Shown here: in pieces, positions 31,827 through 42,240 of the stretch
Numbering within the stretch: the first letter of the stretch is position 1
Layout: each line of letters opens with the position of its first letter
NCBI RefSeq assembly: GCF_000003605.2
Contig: NW_003120239.1
Coordinates: 1-42,240 of the forward strand
From: Saccoglossus kowalevskii
Taxonomy: Eukaryota > Hemichordata > Enteropneusta > Harrimaniidae
Length of the DNA: 42,240 nucleotides
Reading direction: 5' to 3'
Notes under the pieces: model-generated
The model's input: only the letters and a program-made list of their open reading frames with translations
Database searches by the model: none
Told to the model about the DNA's origin: nothing
Translations under genes and position numbers: made by a program

Positions 31827-34036
31827 ATATTGTAAGTTTTAATGGTCTTTCTATGGAATAAAGATTTATTCCCATCAATGTTATGGGATATTGAAAGTTT
31901 TAATGGTGTTTTCTATGGAATAAGGATTCATTCCCATCAGTGTTATGGAATATTGTAAGTTTTAATCGTGTTTCTATGGAATAAAGATTCATTCCCATCA
32001 GTGTTATGGGATATTGTAAGTTTCAATGGTGTTTTCTATGGAATAAGGATTCATTCCCATCAGTGTTATGGGATATTGTAAGTTTTAATGGTGTTTCTAT
32101 GGAATAAAGATTCATTCCCATCAGTGTTATGGGATATTGTAAGTTTCAATTGTGTTTCTATGGAATAAGGATTCATTCCCATCATTACTATGGGACATTG
32201 TAAGTTTTAATGGTGTTTTCTATGGAATAAAGATTCATTCCCATCAGTGTTATGGGGTATTGTAAGTTTTAATGGTCTTTCTATGGAATAAAGATTCATT
32301 CCCATCAGTGTTATGGGATATTGTAAGTTTCAATTGTGTGTTCTATGGAATAAGGATTCATTTCCATCAGTGTTATGGGATATTGTAAGTTTTAATGGTG
32401 TTTCTATGGAATAAAGATTCATTCCCATCAGTTTTATGGGGTATTGTAAGTTTCAATGGTGTTTTCTATGGATTAAGGATTCATTCCCATCAGTGTTATG
32501 GGATATTGTAAGTTTTAATGGTGTTTCTATGGAATAAAGATTCATTCCCATCAGTGTTATGGGATATTGTAAGCTTCAATTGTGTTTCTATGGAATAAGG
32601 ATTCATTCCCATCAGTAATATGGGACATTGTAAGTTTTAATGGTGTTTTCTATGGATTAAAGATTCATTCCCATCAGTGTTATGGAGTATTGTAAGTTTT
32701 AATGGTCTTTCTATGGAATAGAGATTCATTCCCATCAGTGTTATGGGATATTGTAAGTTTTAATTGTGTGTTCTATGGAATAAGGATTCATTCCCATCAG
32801 TGTTATGGGATATTGTAAGTTTTAATGGTGTTTCTATGGAATAAAGATTCATTCCCATCAGTTTTATGGGGTATTGTAAGTTTCAATGGTGTTTTCTATG
32901 GAATAAGGATTCATTCCCATCAGTGTTATGGTATATTGTAAGTTTTAATGGTGTTTCTATGGAATAAAGATTCATTCCCATCAGTGTTATGGGGTATTGT
33001 AAGTTTCAATGGTGTTTCTATGGAATAAAGATTCGTTCCCATTAGTGTTATGGGGTATTGTAAGTTTTAATGGTGTTTCTATGGAATAAAGATTCATTCC
33101 CATCAGTGTTATGGGATATTGTAAGTTTTAATGGTGTTTCTATGGAATAAAGATTCATTTCCATCAGTGTTATGGGATATTGTAAGTTTCAATTTTGTGT
33201 TCTAAGGAATAAGGATTCATTCCCATCAGTGTTATGGGATAGTGTAAGTTTCAATTGTGTGTTCTATGGAATAAGGATTCATTCCCATCAGTGTTATGAG
33301 ATATTGTAAGTTTTAATGGTGTTTCTATGGAATAAAGACTCATTTCCATCAGTTTTATGGGGTATTGTAAGTTTTAATGGTCTTTCTATGGAATAAAGAT
33401 TCATTCCCATCAGTGTTATGGGATATTGTAAGTTTCAATTGTGTGTTCTATGGAATAAGGATTCATTTCCATCAGTGTTATGGGATATTGTAAATTTTAA
33501 TGGTGTTTCTATGGAATAAAGATTCATTCCCATCAGTTTTATGGGGTATTGTAAGTTTCAATGGTGTTTTCTATGGAATAAGGATTCATTCCCATCAGTG
33601 TTATGGGATATTGTAAGTTTTAATGGTGTTTCTATGGAATAAAGATTCATTCCCATCAGTGTTATGGGATATTGTAAGCTTCAATTGTGTTTCTATGGAA
33701 TAAGGATTCATTCCCATCAGTAATATGGGACATTGTAAGTTTTAATGGTGTTTTCTATGGATTAAAGATTCATTCCCATCAGTGTTATGGGGTATTGTAA
33801 GTTTTAATGGTCTTTCTATGGAATAGAGATTCATTCCCATCAGTGTTATGGGATATTGTAAGTTTCAATTGTGTGTTCTATGGAATAAGGATTCATTCCC
33901 ATCAGTGTTATGGGATATTGTAAGTTTTAATGGTGTTTCTATGGAATAAAGATTCATTCCCATCAGTTTTATGGGATATTGTAAGTTTTAATGGTCTTTC
34001 TATGGAATAAAGATTCATTCCCATTAGTGTTATGGG
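31827..34036 (+). repeat. Mixed HOR stretch, 31.8-34.0 kb
   Basis: The first part follows 9,719-10,410 at offset 22,108, with the rare GGATTAAGG shared at 10,362 and 32,470. It then passes f (HindIII 32,571), ATTCGTTCCCATTAG monomers near 33,030, TCAATTTTGTG and GGGATAGTG variants near 33,190 and 33,240, and f again (33,676). Confidence 0.82.
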
Positions 34037-34086
34037 ATATTGTAAGTTTTAATGGTGTTTCTATGGAATTCCATCAGTTTTATGGG
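34037..34086 (+). repeat. R monomer 11 (50 bp, EcoRI)
   Basis: EcoRI site at 34,066; HindIII at 33,676 (390 bp). After the following GATTTATT monomer the usual CAATG is replaced by CAGTG and TTATGAGATATTG, so the downstream cassette is interrupted. Confidence 0.92.
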
Positions 34087-34450
34087 ATATTGTAAGTTTT
34101 AATGGTCTTTCTATGGAATAAAGATTTATTCCCATCAGTGTTATGAGATATTGTAAGTTTTAATGGTGTTTCTATGGAATAAAGACTCATTTCCATCAGT
34201 GTTATGGGATATTGTAAGTTTTAATGGTCTTTCTATGGAATAAAGATTCATTCCCATCAGTGTTATGGGGTATTGTAAGTTTTAATGGTCTTTCTATGGA
34301 ATAAAGATTCATTCCCATCAGTGTTATGGGATATTGTAAGTTTTAATGGTGTTTCTATGGAATAAAGATTCATTCCCATCAGTTTTATGGGATATTGTAA
34401 GTTTTAATCGTGTTTCTATGGAATAAAGATTCATTCCCATCAGTGTTATG

Positions 34451-34816
34451 AGATATTGTAAGTTTTAATGGTGTTTCTATGGAATAAAGACTCATTTCCA
34501 TCAGTGTTATGGGATATTGTAAGTTTTAATGGTCTTTCTATGGAATAAAGATTCATTCCCATCAGTGTTATGGGGTATTGTAAGTTTTAATGGTCTTTCT
34601 ATGGAATAAAGATTCATTCCCATCAGTGTTATGAGATATTGTAAGTTTTAATGGTGTTTCTATGGAATAAAGACTCATTTCCATCAGTGTTATGGGGTAT
34701 TGTAAGTTTTAATGGTCTTTCTATGGAATAAAGATTCATTCCCATCAGTGTTATGGGATATTGTAAGTTTCAATTGTGTGTTCTATGGAATAAGGATTCA
34801 TTTCCATCAGTGTTAT
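34451..34816 (+). repeat. Tandem 183-bp trimer, third site
   Basis: TTATGAGATATTG with AGAT at 34,451 and 34,634, spacing 183 bp, in the context CAGTTTTATGGG then j (TAATCGTG) shared with 27,300-27,560 at offset 7,081. Confidence 0.82.
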
Positions 34817-35433
34817 GGGATATTGTAAATTTTAATGGTGTTTCTATGGAATAAAGATTCATTCCCATCAGTTTTATGGGGTATTGTAAGTTTCAATGGT
34901 GTTTTCTATGGAATAAGGATTCATTCCCATCAGTGTTATGGGATATTGTAAGTTTTAATGGTGTTTCTATGGAATAAAGATTCATTCCCATCAGTGTTAT
35001 GGGATATTGTAAGTTTTAATTGTGTTTTCTATGGATTAAGGATTCATTCCCATCAGTGTTATGGGACATTGTAAGTTTTAATGGTCTTTCTATGGAATAG
35101 AGATTCATTCCCATCAGTGTTATGGGATATTGTAAGTTTCAATTGTGTTTTCTATGGATTAAAGATTCATTCCCATCAGTGTTATGGGGTATTGTAAGTT
35201 TTAATGGTCTTTCTATGGAATAGAGATTCATTCCCATCAGTGTTATGGGATATTGTAAGTTTCAATTGTGTGTTCTATGGAATAAGGATTCATTCCCATC
35301 AGTGTTATGGGATATTGTAAGTTTTAATGGTGTTTCTATGGAATAAAGATTCATTCCCATCAGTTTTATGGGATATTGTAAGTTTTAATGGTCTTTCTAT
35401 GGAATAAAGATTCATTCCCATTAGTGTTATGGG

Positions 35434-35483
35434 ATATTGTAAGTTTTAATGGTGTTTCTATGGAATTCCATCAGTTTTATGGG
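35434..35483 (+). repeat. R monomer 12 (50 bp, EcoRI)
   Basis: EcoRI site at 35,463. In place of the f monomer 390 bp upstream there is a c/e hybrid with GGATTAAAG (35,139). Confidence 0.92.
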
Positions 35484-37860
35484 ATATTGTAAGTTTTAAT
35501 GGTCTTTCTATGGAATAAAGATTTATTCCCATCAATGTTATGGGATATTGTAAGTTTTAATGGTGTTTTCTATGGAATAAGGATTCATTCCCATCAGTGT
35601 TATGGAATATTGTAAGTTTTAATCGTGTTTCTATGGAATAAAGATTCATTCCCATCAGTGTTATGAGATATTGTAAGTTTTAATGGTGTTTCTATGGAAT
35701 AAAGACTCATTTCCATCAGTGTTATGGGATATTGTAAGTTTTAATGGTCTTTCTATGGAATAAAGATTCATTCCCATCAGTGTTATGGGGTATTGTAAGT
35801 TTTAATGGTCTTTCTATGGAATAAAGATTCATTCCCATCAGTGTTATGGAATATTGTAAGTTTTAATCGTGTTTCTATGGAATAAAGATTCATTTCCATC
35901 AGTGTTATGGGATATTGTAAGTTTTAATGGTGTTTCTATGGAATAAAGATTCATTCCCATCAGTGTTATGGGGTATTGTAAGTTTTAATTGTGTTTCTAT
36001 GGAATAAGGATTCATTCCCATCATTACTATGGGACATTGTAAGTTTTAATGGTGTTTTCTATGGAATAAAGATTCATTTCCATCAGTGTTATGGGGTATT
36101 GTAAGTTTTAATGGTCTTTCTATGGAATAAAGATTCATTCCCATCAGTGTTATGGGATATTGTAAGTTTCAATTGGGTGTTCTATGGAATAAGGATTCAT
36201 TTCCATCAGTGTTATGGGATATTGTAAGTTTTAATGGTGTTTCTATGGAATAAAGATTCATTCCCATCAGTTTAATGGGGTATTGTAAGTTTCAATGGTG
36301 TTTTCTATGGAATAAGGATTCATTCCCATCAGTGTTATGGGATATTGTAAGTTTTAATGGTGTTTCTATGGAATAAAGATTCATTCCCATCAGTGTTATG
36401 GGATATTGTTAACTTCAATTGTGTTTCTATGGAATAAGGATTCATTCCCATCAGTAATATGGGACATTGTAAGTTTTAATGGTGTTTTCTATTGATTAAA
36501 GATTCATTCCCATCAGTTTTATGGGATATTGTAAGTTTCAATTGTGTGTTCTATGGAATAAGGATTCATTCCCATCAGTGTTATGGGATATTGTAAGTTT
36601 TAATGGTGTTTCTATGGAATAAAGATTCATTCCCATCAGTTTTAAGGGGTATTGTAAGTTTCAATGGTGTTTTCTATGGAATAAGGATTCATTCCCATCA
36701 GTGTTATGGGATATTGTAAGTTTTAATGGTGTTTCTATGGAATAAAGATTCGTTCCCATTAGTGTTATGGGGTATTGTAAGTTTTAATGGTGTTTCTATG
36801 GAATAAAGATTCATTCCCATCAGTGTTATGGGATATTGTAAGTTTTAATGGTGTTTCTATGGAATAAAGATTCATTTCCATCAGTGTTATGGGATATTGT
36901 AAGTTTCAATTGTGTGTTCTATGGAATAAGGATTCATTCCCATCAGTGTTATGGGATATTGTAAGTTTTAATGGTGTTTCTATGGAATAAAGATTCATTC
37001 CCATCAGTTTTATGGGGTATTGTAAGTTTCAATGGTGTTTTCTATGGAATAAGGATTCATTCCCATCAGTGTTATGGGATATTGTAAGTTTTAATGGTGT
37101 TTCTATGGAATAAAGATTCATTCCCATCAGTGTTATGGGGTATTGTAAGTTTTAATGGTGTTTCTACGGAATAAAGATTCATTCCCATCAGTGTTATGGG
37201 ATATTGTAAGTTTCAATGGTGTTTCTATGGAATAAAGATTCATTTCCATCAGTGTTATGGGATATTGTAAGTTTTAATAGACTTCCTATGGAATAAAGAT
37301 TCATTCCCATCAGTGTTATGGGACATTGTAAGTTTCAATGGTGTTTCTATGGAATAAGGATTCATTCCCATCAGTGTTATGGGATATTGTAAGTTTTAAT
37401 GGTCTTTCTATGGAATAAAGACTCATTTCCATCAGTGTTATGGGATATTGTAAGTTTTAATGGTCTTTCTATGGAATAAAGATTCATTCCCATCAGTGTT
37501 ATGGGGTATTGTAAGTTTTAATGGTCTTTCTATGGAATAAAGATTCATTCCCATCAGTGTTATGGGATATTGTAAGTTTCAATTGTGTTTCTATGGAATA
37601 AGGATTCATTCCCATCAGTGTTATGGGATATTGTAAGTTTTAATGGTGTTTCTATGGAATAAAGACTCATTTCCATCAGTGTTATGGGATATTGTAAGTT
37701 TTAATGGTCTTTCTATGGAATAAAGATTCATTCCCATTAGTGTTATGGGATATTGTAAGTTTTAATGGTGTTTCTATGGAATAAAGATTCATTCCCATCA
37801 GTGTTATGGGATATTGTAAGTTTTAATGGTGTTTCTATGGAATAAAGATTTATTTCCATC
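35484..37860 (+). repeat. Mixed HOR stretch, 35.5-37.9 kb
   Basis: Types a, e, j, b', a, a, j, b, c, e, a, d, b, g and b. A third copy of the CAATTGGGTG and CAGTTTAATGGGG segment lies at 36.0-36.5 kb (offset 28,579 from 7.7 kb). The f position at 36,409 reads GTTAACTTC, so its HindIII site is lost and an HpaI site gained. A single CAATAGACTTCC monomer lies near 37,278. Confidence 0.82.
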
Positions 37861-38310
37861 AGTGTTATGGGATATTGTAAGTTTCAATAGACTTTCTATG
37901 GAATAAAGATTCATTCCCATTAGTGTTATGGGATATTGTAAGTTTTAATGGTGTTTCTATGGAATAAAGATTCATTCCCATCAGTGTTATGGGACATTGT
38001 AAGTTTAAATGGTGTTTTTTATGGAATAAGGATTCATTCCCATCAGTGTTATGGGATATTGTAAGTTTCAATAGACTTTCTATGGAATAAAAATTCATTC
38101 CCATCAGTGTTATGGGATATTGTAAGTTTCAATGGTGTTTCTATGGAATAAAGATTCATTCCCATCAGTGTTATGGGGTATTGTAAGTTTCAATGGTGTT
38201 TCTACGGAATAAAGATTCATTCCCATCAGTGTTATTGTGTATTGTAAGTTTCAATGGTGTTTCTATGGAATAAAGATTCATTCCCATCAGTGTTATGGGG
38301 GTATTGTAAG
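37861..38310 (+). repeat. Class C patch at 37.9-38.3 kb
   Basis: CAATAGAC monomers (about 37,886 and 38,070), AATAAAAATTC, CTACGG and TTATTGTG, ending at GGGGGTATTG into TAATGGTGTTTTC, the recurrent right border. Confidence 0.85.
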
Positions 38311-39319
38311 TTTTAATGGTGTTTTCTATGGAATAAAGATTCATTCCCATCAGTGTTATGGGGTATTGTAAGTTTTAATGGTCTTTCTATGGAATATAGA
38401 TTCATTCCCATCAGTGTTATGGGATATTGTAAGTTTCAATTGTGTTTCTATGGAATAAGGATTCATTCCTATCAGTATTATGGGATATTGTAAGTTTTAA
38501 TGGTCTTTCTATGGAATAAAGATTCATTCCCATCAGTTTTATGGGGTATTGTAAGTTTCAATGGTGTTTTCTATGGAATAAGGATTCATTCCCATCAGTG
38601 TTATGGGATATTGTAAGTTTTAATGGTGTTTCTATGGAATAAAGATTCATTCTCATCAGTGTTATGGGATATTGTAAGCTTCAATTGTGTTTCTATGGAA
38701 TAAGGATTCATTCCCATCAGTAATATGGGACATTGTAAGTTTTAATGGTGTTTTCTATGGATTAAAGATTCATTCCCATCAGTGTTATGGGGTATTGTAA
38801 GTTTTAATGGTCTTTCTATGGAATAGAGATTCATTCCCATCAGTGTTATGGGATATTGTAAGTTTCAATTGTGTGTTCTATGGAATAAGGATTCATTCCC
38901 ATCAGTGTTATGGGATATTGTAAGTTTTAATGGTGTTTCTATGGAATAAAGATTCATTCCCATCAGTTTTATGGGTTATTGTAAGTTTTAATGGTCTTTC
39001 TATGGAATAAAGATTCATTCCCATTAGTGTTATGGGATATTGTAAGTTTTAATGGTGTTTCTATGGAATTCTATCAGTTTTATGGGATATTGTAAGTTTT
39101 AATGGTCTTTCTATGGAATAAAGATTTATTCCCATCAATGTTATGGGATATTGTAAGTTTTAATGGTGTTTTCTATGGAATAAGGATTCATTCCCATCAG
39201 TGTTATGGAATATTGTAAGTTTTAATGGTGTTTCTATGGAATAAAGATTCATTCCCATCAGTGTTATGGGATATTGTAAGTTTCAATGGTGTTTTCTATG
39301 GAATAAAGATTCATTCCCA
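38311..39319 (+). repeat. Mixed HOR stretch, 38.3-39.3 kb
   Basis: Types e, a, c, a, g, b, f (HindIII 38,676), e, a, d, b, a, R, a, e, then b and g, close to the 12-monomer unit. Confidence 0.84.
39037..39086 (+). repeat. R monomer 13 (50 bp, EcoRI)
   Basis: EcoRI site at 39,066; HindIII 390 bp upstream (38,676). The right arm of the palindrome is broken (GAATTCTATCAG). Confidence 0.92.
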
Positions 39320-39860
39320 TCAGTGTTATGGGGTATTGTAAGTTTCAATAGACTTTCTATGGAATAAAGATTCATTCCCATCAGTGATATTGGGTATTGT
39401 AAGTTTCAATGGTGTTTTTATGGGATAAAGATTCATTCCCATCAGTGTTATTGGGTATTGTAAGTTTCAATAGACTTTCTATGGAATAAAAATTCATTCC
39501 CATCAGTGTTATGGGATATTGTAAGTTTCATTGGTGTTTCTATGGAATAAAGATTCTTTCCCATCAGTGTTATGGGGTATTGTAAGTTTCAATGTTGTTT
39601 CTACGGAATAAAGATTCATTCCCATCAGTGTTATTGGGTATTGTAAGTTTCAATGGTGTTTCTATGGAATAAAGATTCATTCCCATCAGTGTTATGGGGG
39701 TATTGTATGTTTTAATGGTGTTTTCTATGGAATAAAGATTCATTCCCATCAGTGTTATGGGGTATTGTAAGTTTTAATGGTCTTTCTATGGAATAAAGAT
39801 TCATTCCCATCAGTGTTATGGGATATTGTAAGTTTCAATTGTGTTTCTATGGAATAAGGA
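39320..39860 (+). repeat. 796-bp period, first copy (class C then e-a-c)
   Basis: CAATAGAC (39,348), TTTTTATGGGATAAAG (GGGATAAAG at 39,422), AATAAAAATTC, TTATTGGG, GGGGGTATTG, then e, a, c. The same order follows 796 bp downstream. Private changes here are CAGTGATATTGGG, TTTCATTGG, GATTCTTTCCC, CAATGTTG and GTATGTTTT. Confidence 0.87.
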
Positions 39861-40115
39861 TTCATTCCCATCAGTGTTATGGGATATTGTAAGTTTTAAT
39901 GGTCTTTCTATGGAATAAAGATTCATTCCCATCAGTGTTATGGGATATTGTAAGTTTCAATTGTGTTTCTATGGAATAAGGATTCATTCCCATCAGTGTT
40001 ATGGGATATTGTAAGTTTTAATGGTGTTTCTATGGAATAAAGACTCATTTCCATCAGTGTTATGGGACATTGTAAGTTTCAATGGTGTTTTCTATGGAAT
40101 AAAGATTCATTCCCA

Positions 40116-40656
40116 TCAGTGTTATGGGGTATTGTAAGTTTCAATAGACTTTCTATGGAATAAAGATTCATTCCCATCAGTGTTATTGGGTATTGTAAGT
40201 TTCAATGGTGTTTTTATGGGATAAAGATTCATTCCCATCAGTGTTATTGGGTATTGTAAGTTTCAATAGACTTTCTATGGAATAAAAATTCATTCCCATC
40301 AGTGTTATGGGATATTGTAAGTTTCAATGGTGTTTCTATGGAATAAAGATTCATTCCCATCAGTGTTATGGGGTATTGTAAGTTTCAATGGTGTTTCTAT
40401 GGAATAAAGATTCATTCCCATCAGTGTTATTGGGTATTGTAAGTTTCAATGGTGTTTCTATGGAATAAAGATTCATTCCCATCAGTGTTATGGGGGTATT
40501 GTAAGTTTTAATGGTGTTTTCTATGGAATAAAGATTCATTCCCATCAGTGTTATGGGGTATTGTAAGTTTTAATGGTCTTTCTATGGAATAAAGATTCAT
40601 TCCCATCAGTGTTATGGGATATTGTAAGTTTCAATTGTGTTTCTATGGAATAAGGA
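40116..40656 (+). repeat. 796-bp period, second copy
   Basis: CAATAGAC at 40,144 and GGGATAAAG at 40,218, each 796 bp after the first copy, with the same class C run and the same GGGGGTATTG right border. It has fewer private changes than the first copy. Confidence 0.87.
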
Positions 40657-42240
40657 TTCATTTTCATCAGTGTTATGCGATATTGTAAGTTTTAATGGTG
40701 TTTTCTATGGAATAAAGATTCATTCCCATCAGTGTTATGGGATATTGTAAGTTTTAATGGTGTTTCTATGGAATAAAGACTCATTTCCATCAGTGTTATG
40801 GGATATTGTAAGTTTTAATGGTCTTTCTATGGAATAAAGATTCATTCCCATCTGTGTTATGGGGTATTGTAAGTTTTAATGGTCTTTCTATGGAATAAAC
40901 ATTCATTCCCATCAGTGTTATGGGATATTGTAAGTTTCAATTGTGTTTCTATGGAATAAGGATTCATTTACATCAGTGTTATGGGATATTGTAAGTTTTA
41001 ATGGTCTTTCTATGGAATAAAGATTCATTCCCATCAGTGTTATGGGATATTGTAAGTTTCAATTGTGTTTCTATGGAATAAGGATTCATTCCCATCAGTG
41101 TTATGAGATATTGTAAGTTTCAATTGTGTTTCTATGGAATAAGGATTCTTTCCCATCAGTGTTATGGGATATTGTAAGTTTTAATGGTCTTTCTATGGAA
41201 TAAAGATTCATTCCCATCAGTGTTATGGGATATTGTAAGTTTCAATTGTGTTTCTATGGAATAAGGATTCATTCCCATCAGTGTTATGAGATATTGTAAG
41301 TTTTAATGGTGTTTCTATGGAATAAAGACTCATTTCCATCAGTGTTATGGGATATTGTAAGTTTTAATGGTCTTTCTATGGAATAAAGATTCATTCCCAT
41401 CAGTGTTATGGGGTATTGTAAGTTTTAATGGTCTTTCTATGGAATAGAGATTCATTCCCATCAGTGTTATGGGATATTGTAAGTTTCAATTGTGTGTTCT
41501 ATGGAATAAGGATTCATTCCCATCAGTGTTATGGGATATTGTAAGTTTTAATGGTGTTTCTATGGAATAAAGATTCATTCCCATCAGTTTTATGGGATAT
41601 TGTAAGTTTTAATGGTCTTTCTATGGAATAAAGATTCATTCCCATTAGTGTTATGGGATATTGTAAGTTTTAATGGTGTTTCTATGGAATTCCATCAGTT
41701 TTATGGGATATTGTAAGTTTTAATGGTCTTTCTATGGAATAAAGATTTATTCCCATCAATGTTATGGGATATTGTAAGTTGTAATGGTGTTTTCTATGGA
41801 ATAAGGATTCATTCCCATCAGTGTTATGGAATATTGTAAGTTTTAATCGTGTTTCTATGGAATAAAGATTCATTCCCATCAGTGTTATGGGATATTGTAA
41901 GTTTCAATGGTGTTTTCTATGGAATAAGGATTCATTCCCATCAGTGTTATGGGATATTGTAAGTTTTAATGGTGTTTCTATGGAATAAAGATTCAATCCC
42001 ATCAGTGTTATGGGATATTGTAAGTTTCAATTGTGTTTCTATGGAATAAGGATTCATTCCCATCATTACTATGGGACATTGTAAGTTTTAATGGTGTTTT
42101 CTATGGAATAAAGATTCATTTCCATCAGTGTTATGGGGTATTGTAAGTTTTAATGGTCTTTCTATGGAATAAAGATTCATTCCCATCAGTGTTATGGGAT
42201 ATTGTAAGTTTCAATTGTGTGCTCTATGGAATATGTATTC
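40657..42240 (+). repeat. Terminal mixed HOR stretch
   Basis: Types a, c, b' and e lead to R monomer 14 and its 381-bp cassette. The rare TTCATTTACATC at 40,963 repeats the variant at 481. The last 20 bases carry three substitutions against the d type (at 42,222, 42,234 and 42,236), more than is usual here. The array has no visible edge in the window. Confidence 0.83.
41658..41707 (+). repeat. R monomer 14 (50 bp, EcoRI)
   Basis: EcoRI site at 41,687 with an intact palindrome; ATTACT 381 bp downstream (42,068). No HindIII site 390 bp upstream. Confidence 0.93.

Larger units (their letters stand above)
1..42240 (+). repeat. 61-bp satellite DNA array, whole window
   Basis: Every stretch of the window is a copy of a 61-bp monomer; consecutive 60-base rows slip by one base, which shows the period directly. 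Conserved blocks are TGTTATGGGATATTGTAAGT, CTATGGAATAAAG and ATTCATTCCCATCAG, separated by a variable block. Length variants are 62 bp (extra T or GT before CTATGG) and 50 bp (R monomer). All copies lie in the same orientation, and no unique sequence longer than a few bases interrupts them. The + strand of the commonest monomer has more G than C (13 to 6) and more T than A (25 to 17). I see no gene, tRNA, rRNA or mobile element. A eukaryotic heterochromatic satellite is the natural reading; the family is not one I recognise. Confidence 0.97.

Noticed and set aside
1-42240. CRISPR array
   Set aside because: Units are contiguous with no spacers: every base belongs to the 61-bp monomer, and variation is a small set of recurring classes.
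1-42240. Human-type satellite II/III (CATTC pentamer) or a CENP-B box
   Set aside because: CATTCC occurs once per 61 bp and not as a pentamer run. The CENP-B core pattern TTCG....A..CGGG is not met: ATTCGTTCCC has TTCG but no CGGG follows.

Overview
The whole 42,240-base window is one uninterrupted tandem satellite array with a 61-bp monomer (62-bp and 50-bp variants are common). There are roughly 690 monomers, all head-to-tail in the same orientation. I see no gene, RNA gene, transposon, inversion or unique-sequence interruption. The base composition is AT-rich (about 31% GC in the commonest monomer). Length, lack of coding content and layered higher-order repeats (HORs) point to eukaryotic heterochromatin (centromeric, pericentromeric, subtelomeric or sex-chromosome type) in a long-read assembly. 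I do not recognise the monomer and cannot name the organism.

Monomer anatomy, starting at the conserved 5' block: TGTTATGGGATATTGTAAGT, then a variable block (TTTAATGGTG, TTTAATGGTC, TTCAATTGTG, TTCAATGGTG, TTCAATAGAC or TTAATCGTG), then CTATGGAATAAAG or CTATGGAATAAGG, then ATTCATTCCCATCAG. Letters used below: a = TAATGGTCTTTC; b = TAATGGTGTTTC; b' = b with GACTCATTTCC; c = TCAATTGTGTTTC; d = TCAATTGTGTGTTC (62 bp); e = TAATGGTGTTTTC (62 bp); f = c with AAGCTTC and CAGTAATATGGG; g = TCAATGGTGTTTTC (62 bp); j = TAATCGTG; R = a 50-bp monomer with an 11-bp deletion that makes an EcoRI site. Class C means CAATAGAC, CTACGG and TTATTGGG monomers.

Layout: 1-1,040, ladder of c-b'-a-a units ending at the first R. 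1,040-2,400, mixed a-j monomers. 2,400-3,640, a local block with CTACGG, ATTCGTT and TTTTATTGG variants. 3,640-11,390, mixed HOR domain (R at 5.2, 7.1 and 9.7 kb), with a small class C patch at 4.05-4.27 kb. 11,395-15,716, large class C island with a 1,771-bp HOR. 15,717-24,060, mixed HOR domain. 24,061-26,345, second class C island, again with the 1,771-bp period. 26,346-37,860, mixed HOR domain with a small C patch at 27.9-28.25 kb. 37,860-40,500, alternating short C patches and mixed monomers. 40,500-42,240, mixed monomers ending with another R cassette.

Two HOR forms underlie the mixed domain: a 7-monomer unit of 430 bp (f/c-e-a-d-b-g-b) and a 12-monomer unit of 725 bp (f/c-e-a-d-b-a-R-a-e-j-g-b). 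A HindIII-to-EcoRI distance of exactly 390 bp recurs at eight loci, and an EcoRI-to-ATTACT distance of exactly 381 bp at five. Long near-identical segments recur at offsets of 24,000, 22,112/22,108, 6,356, 1,771 and 796 bp. One junction (29,382-29,389) can be placed within 8 bases as a recombination breakpoint that removed 1,888 bp. The open reading frames are by-products of 61+62 = 123-bp dimers (41 codons) and are not genes. The striking content is the record of unequal exchange, not an encoded system.
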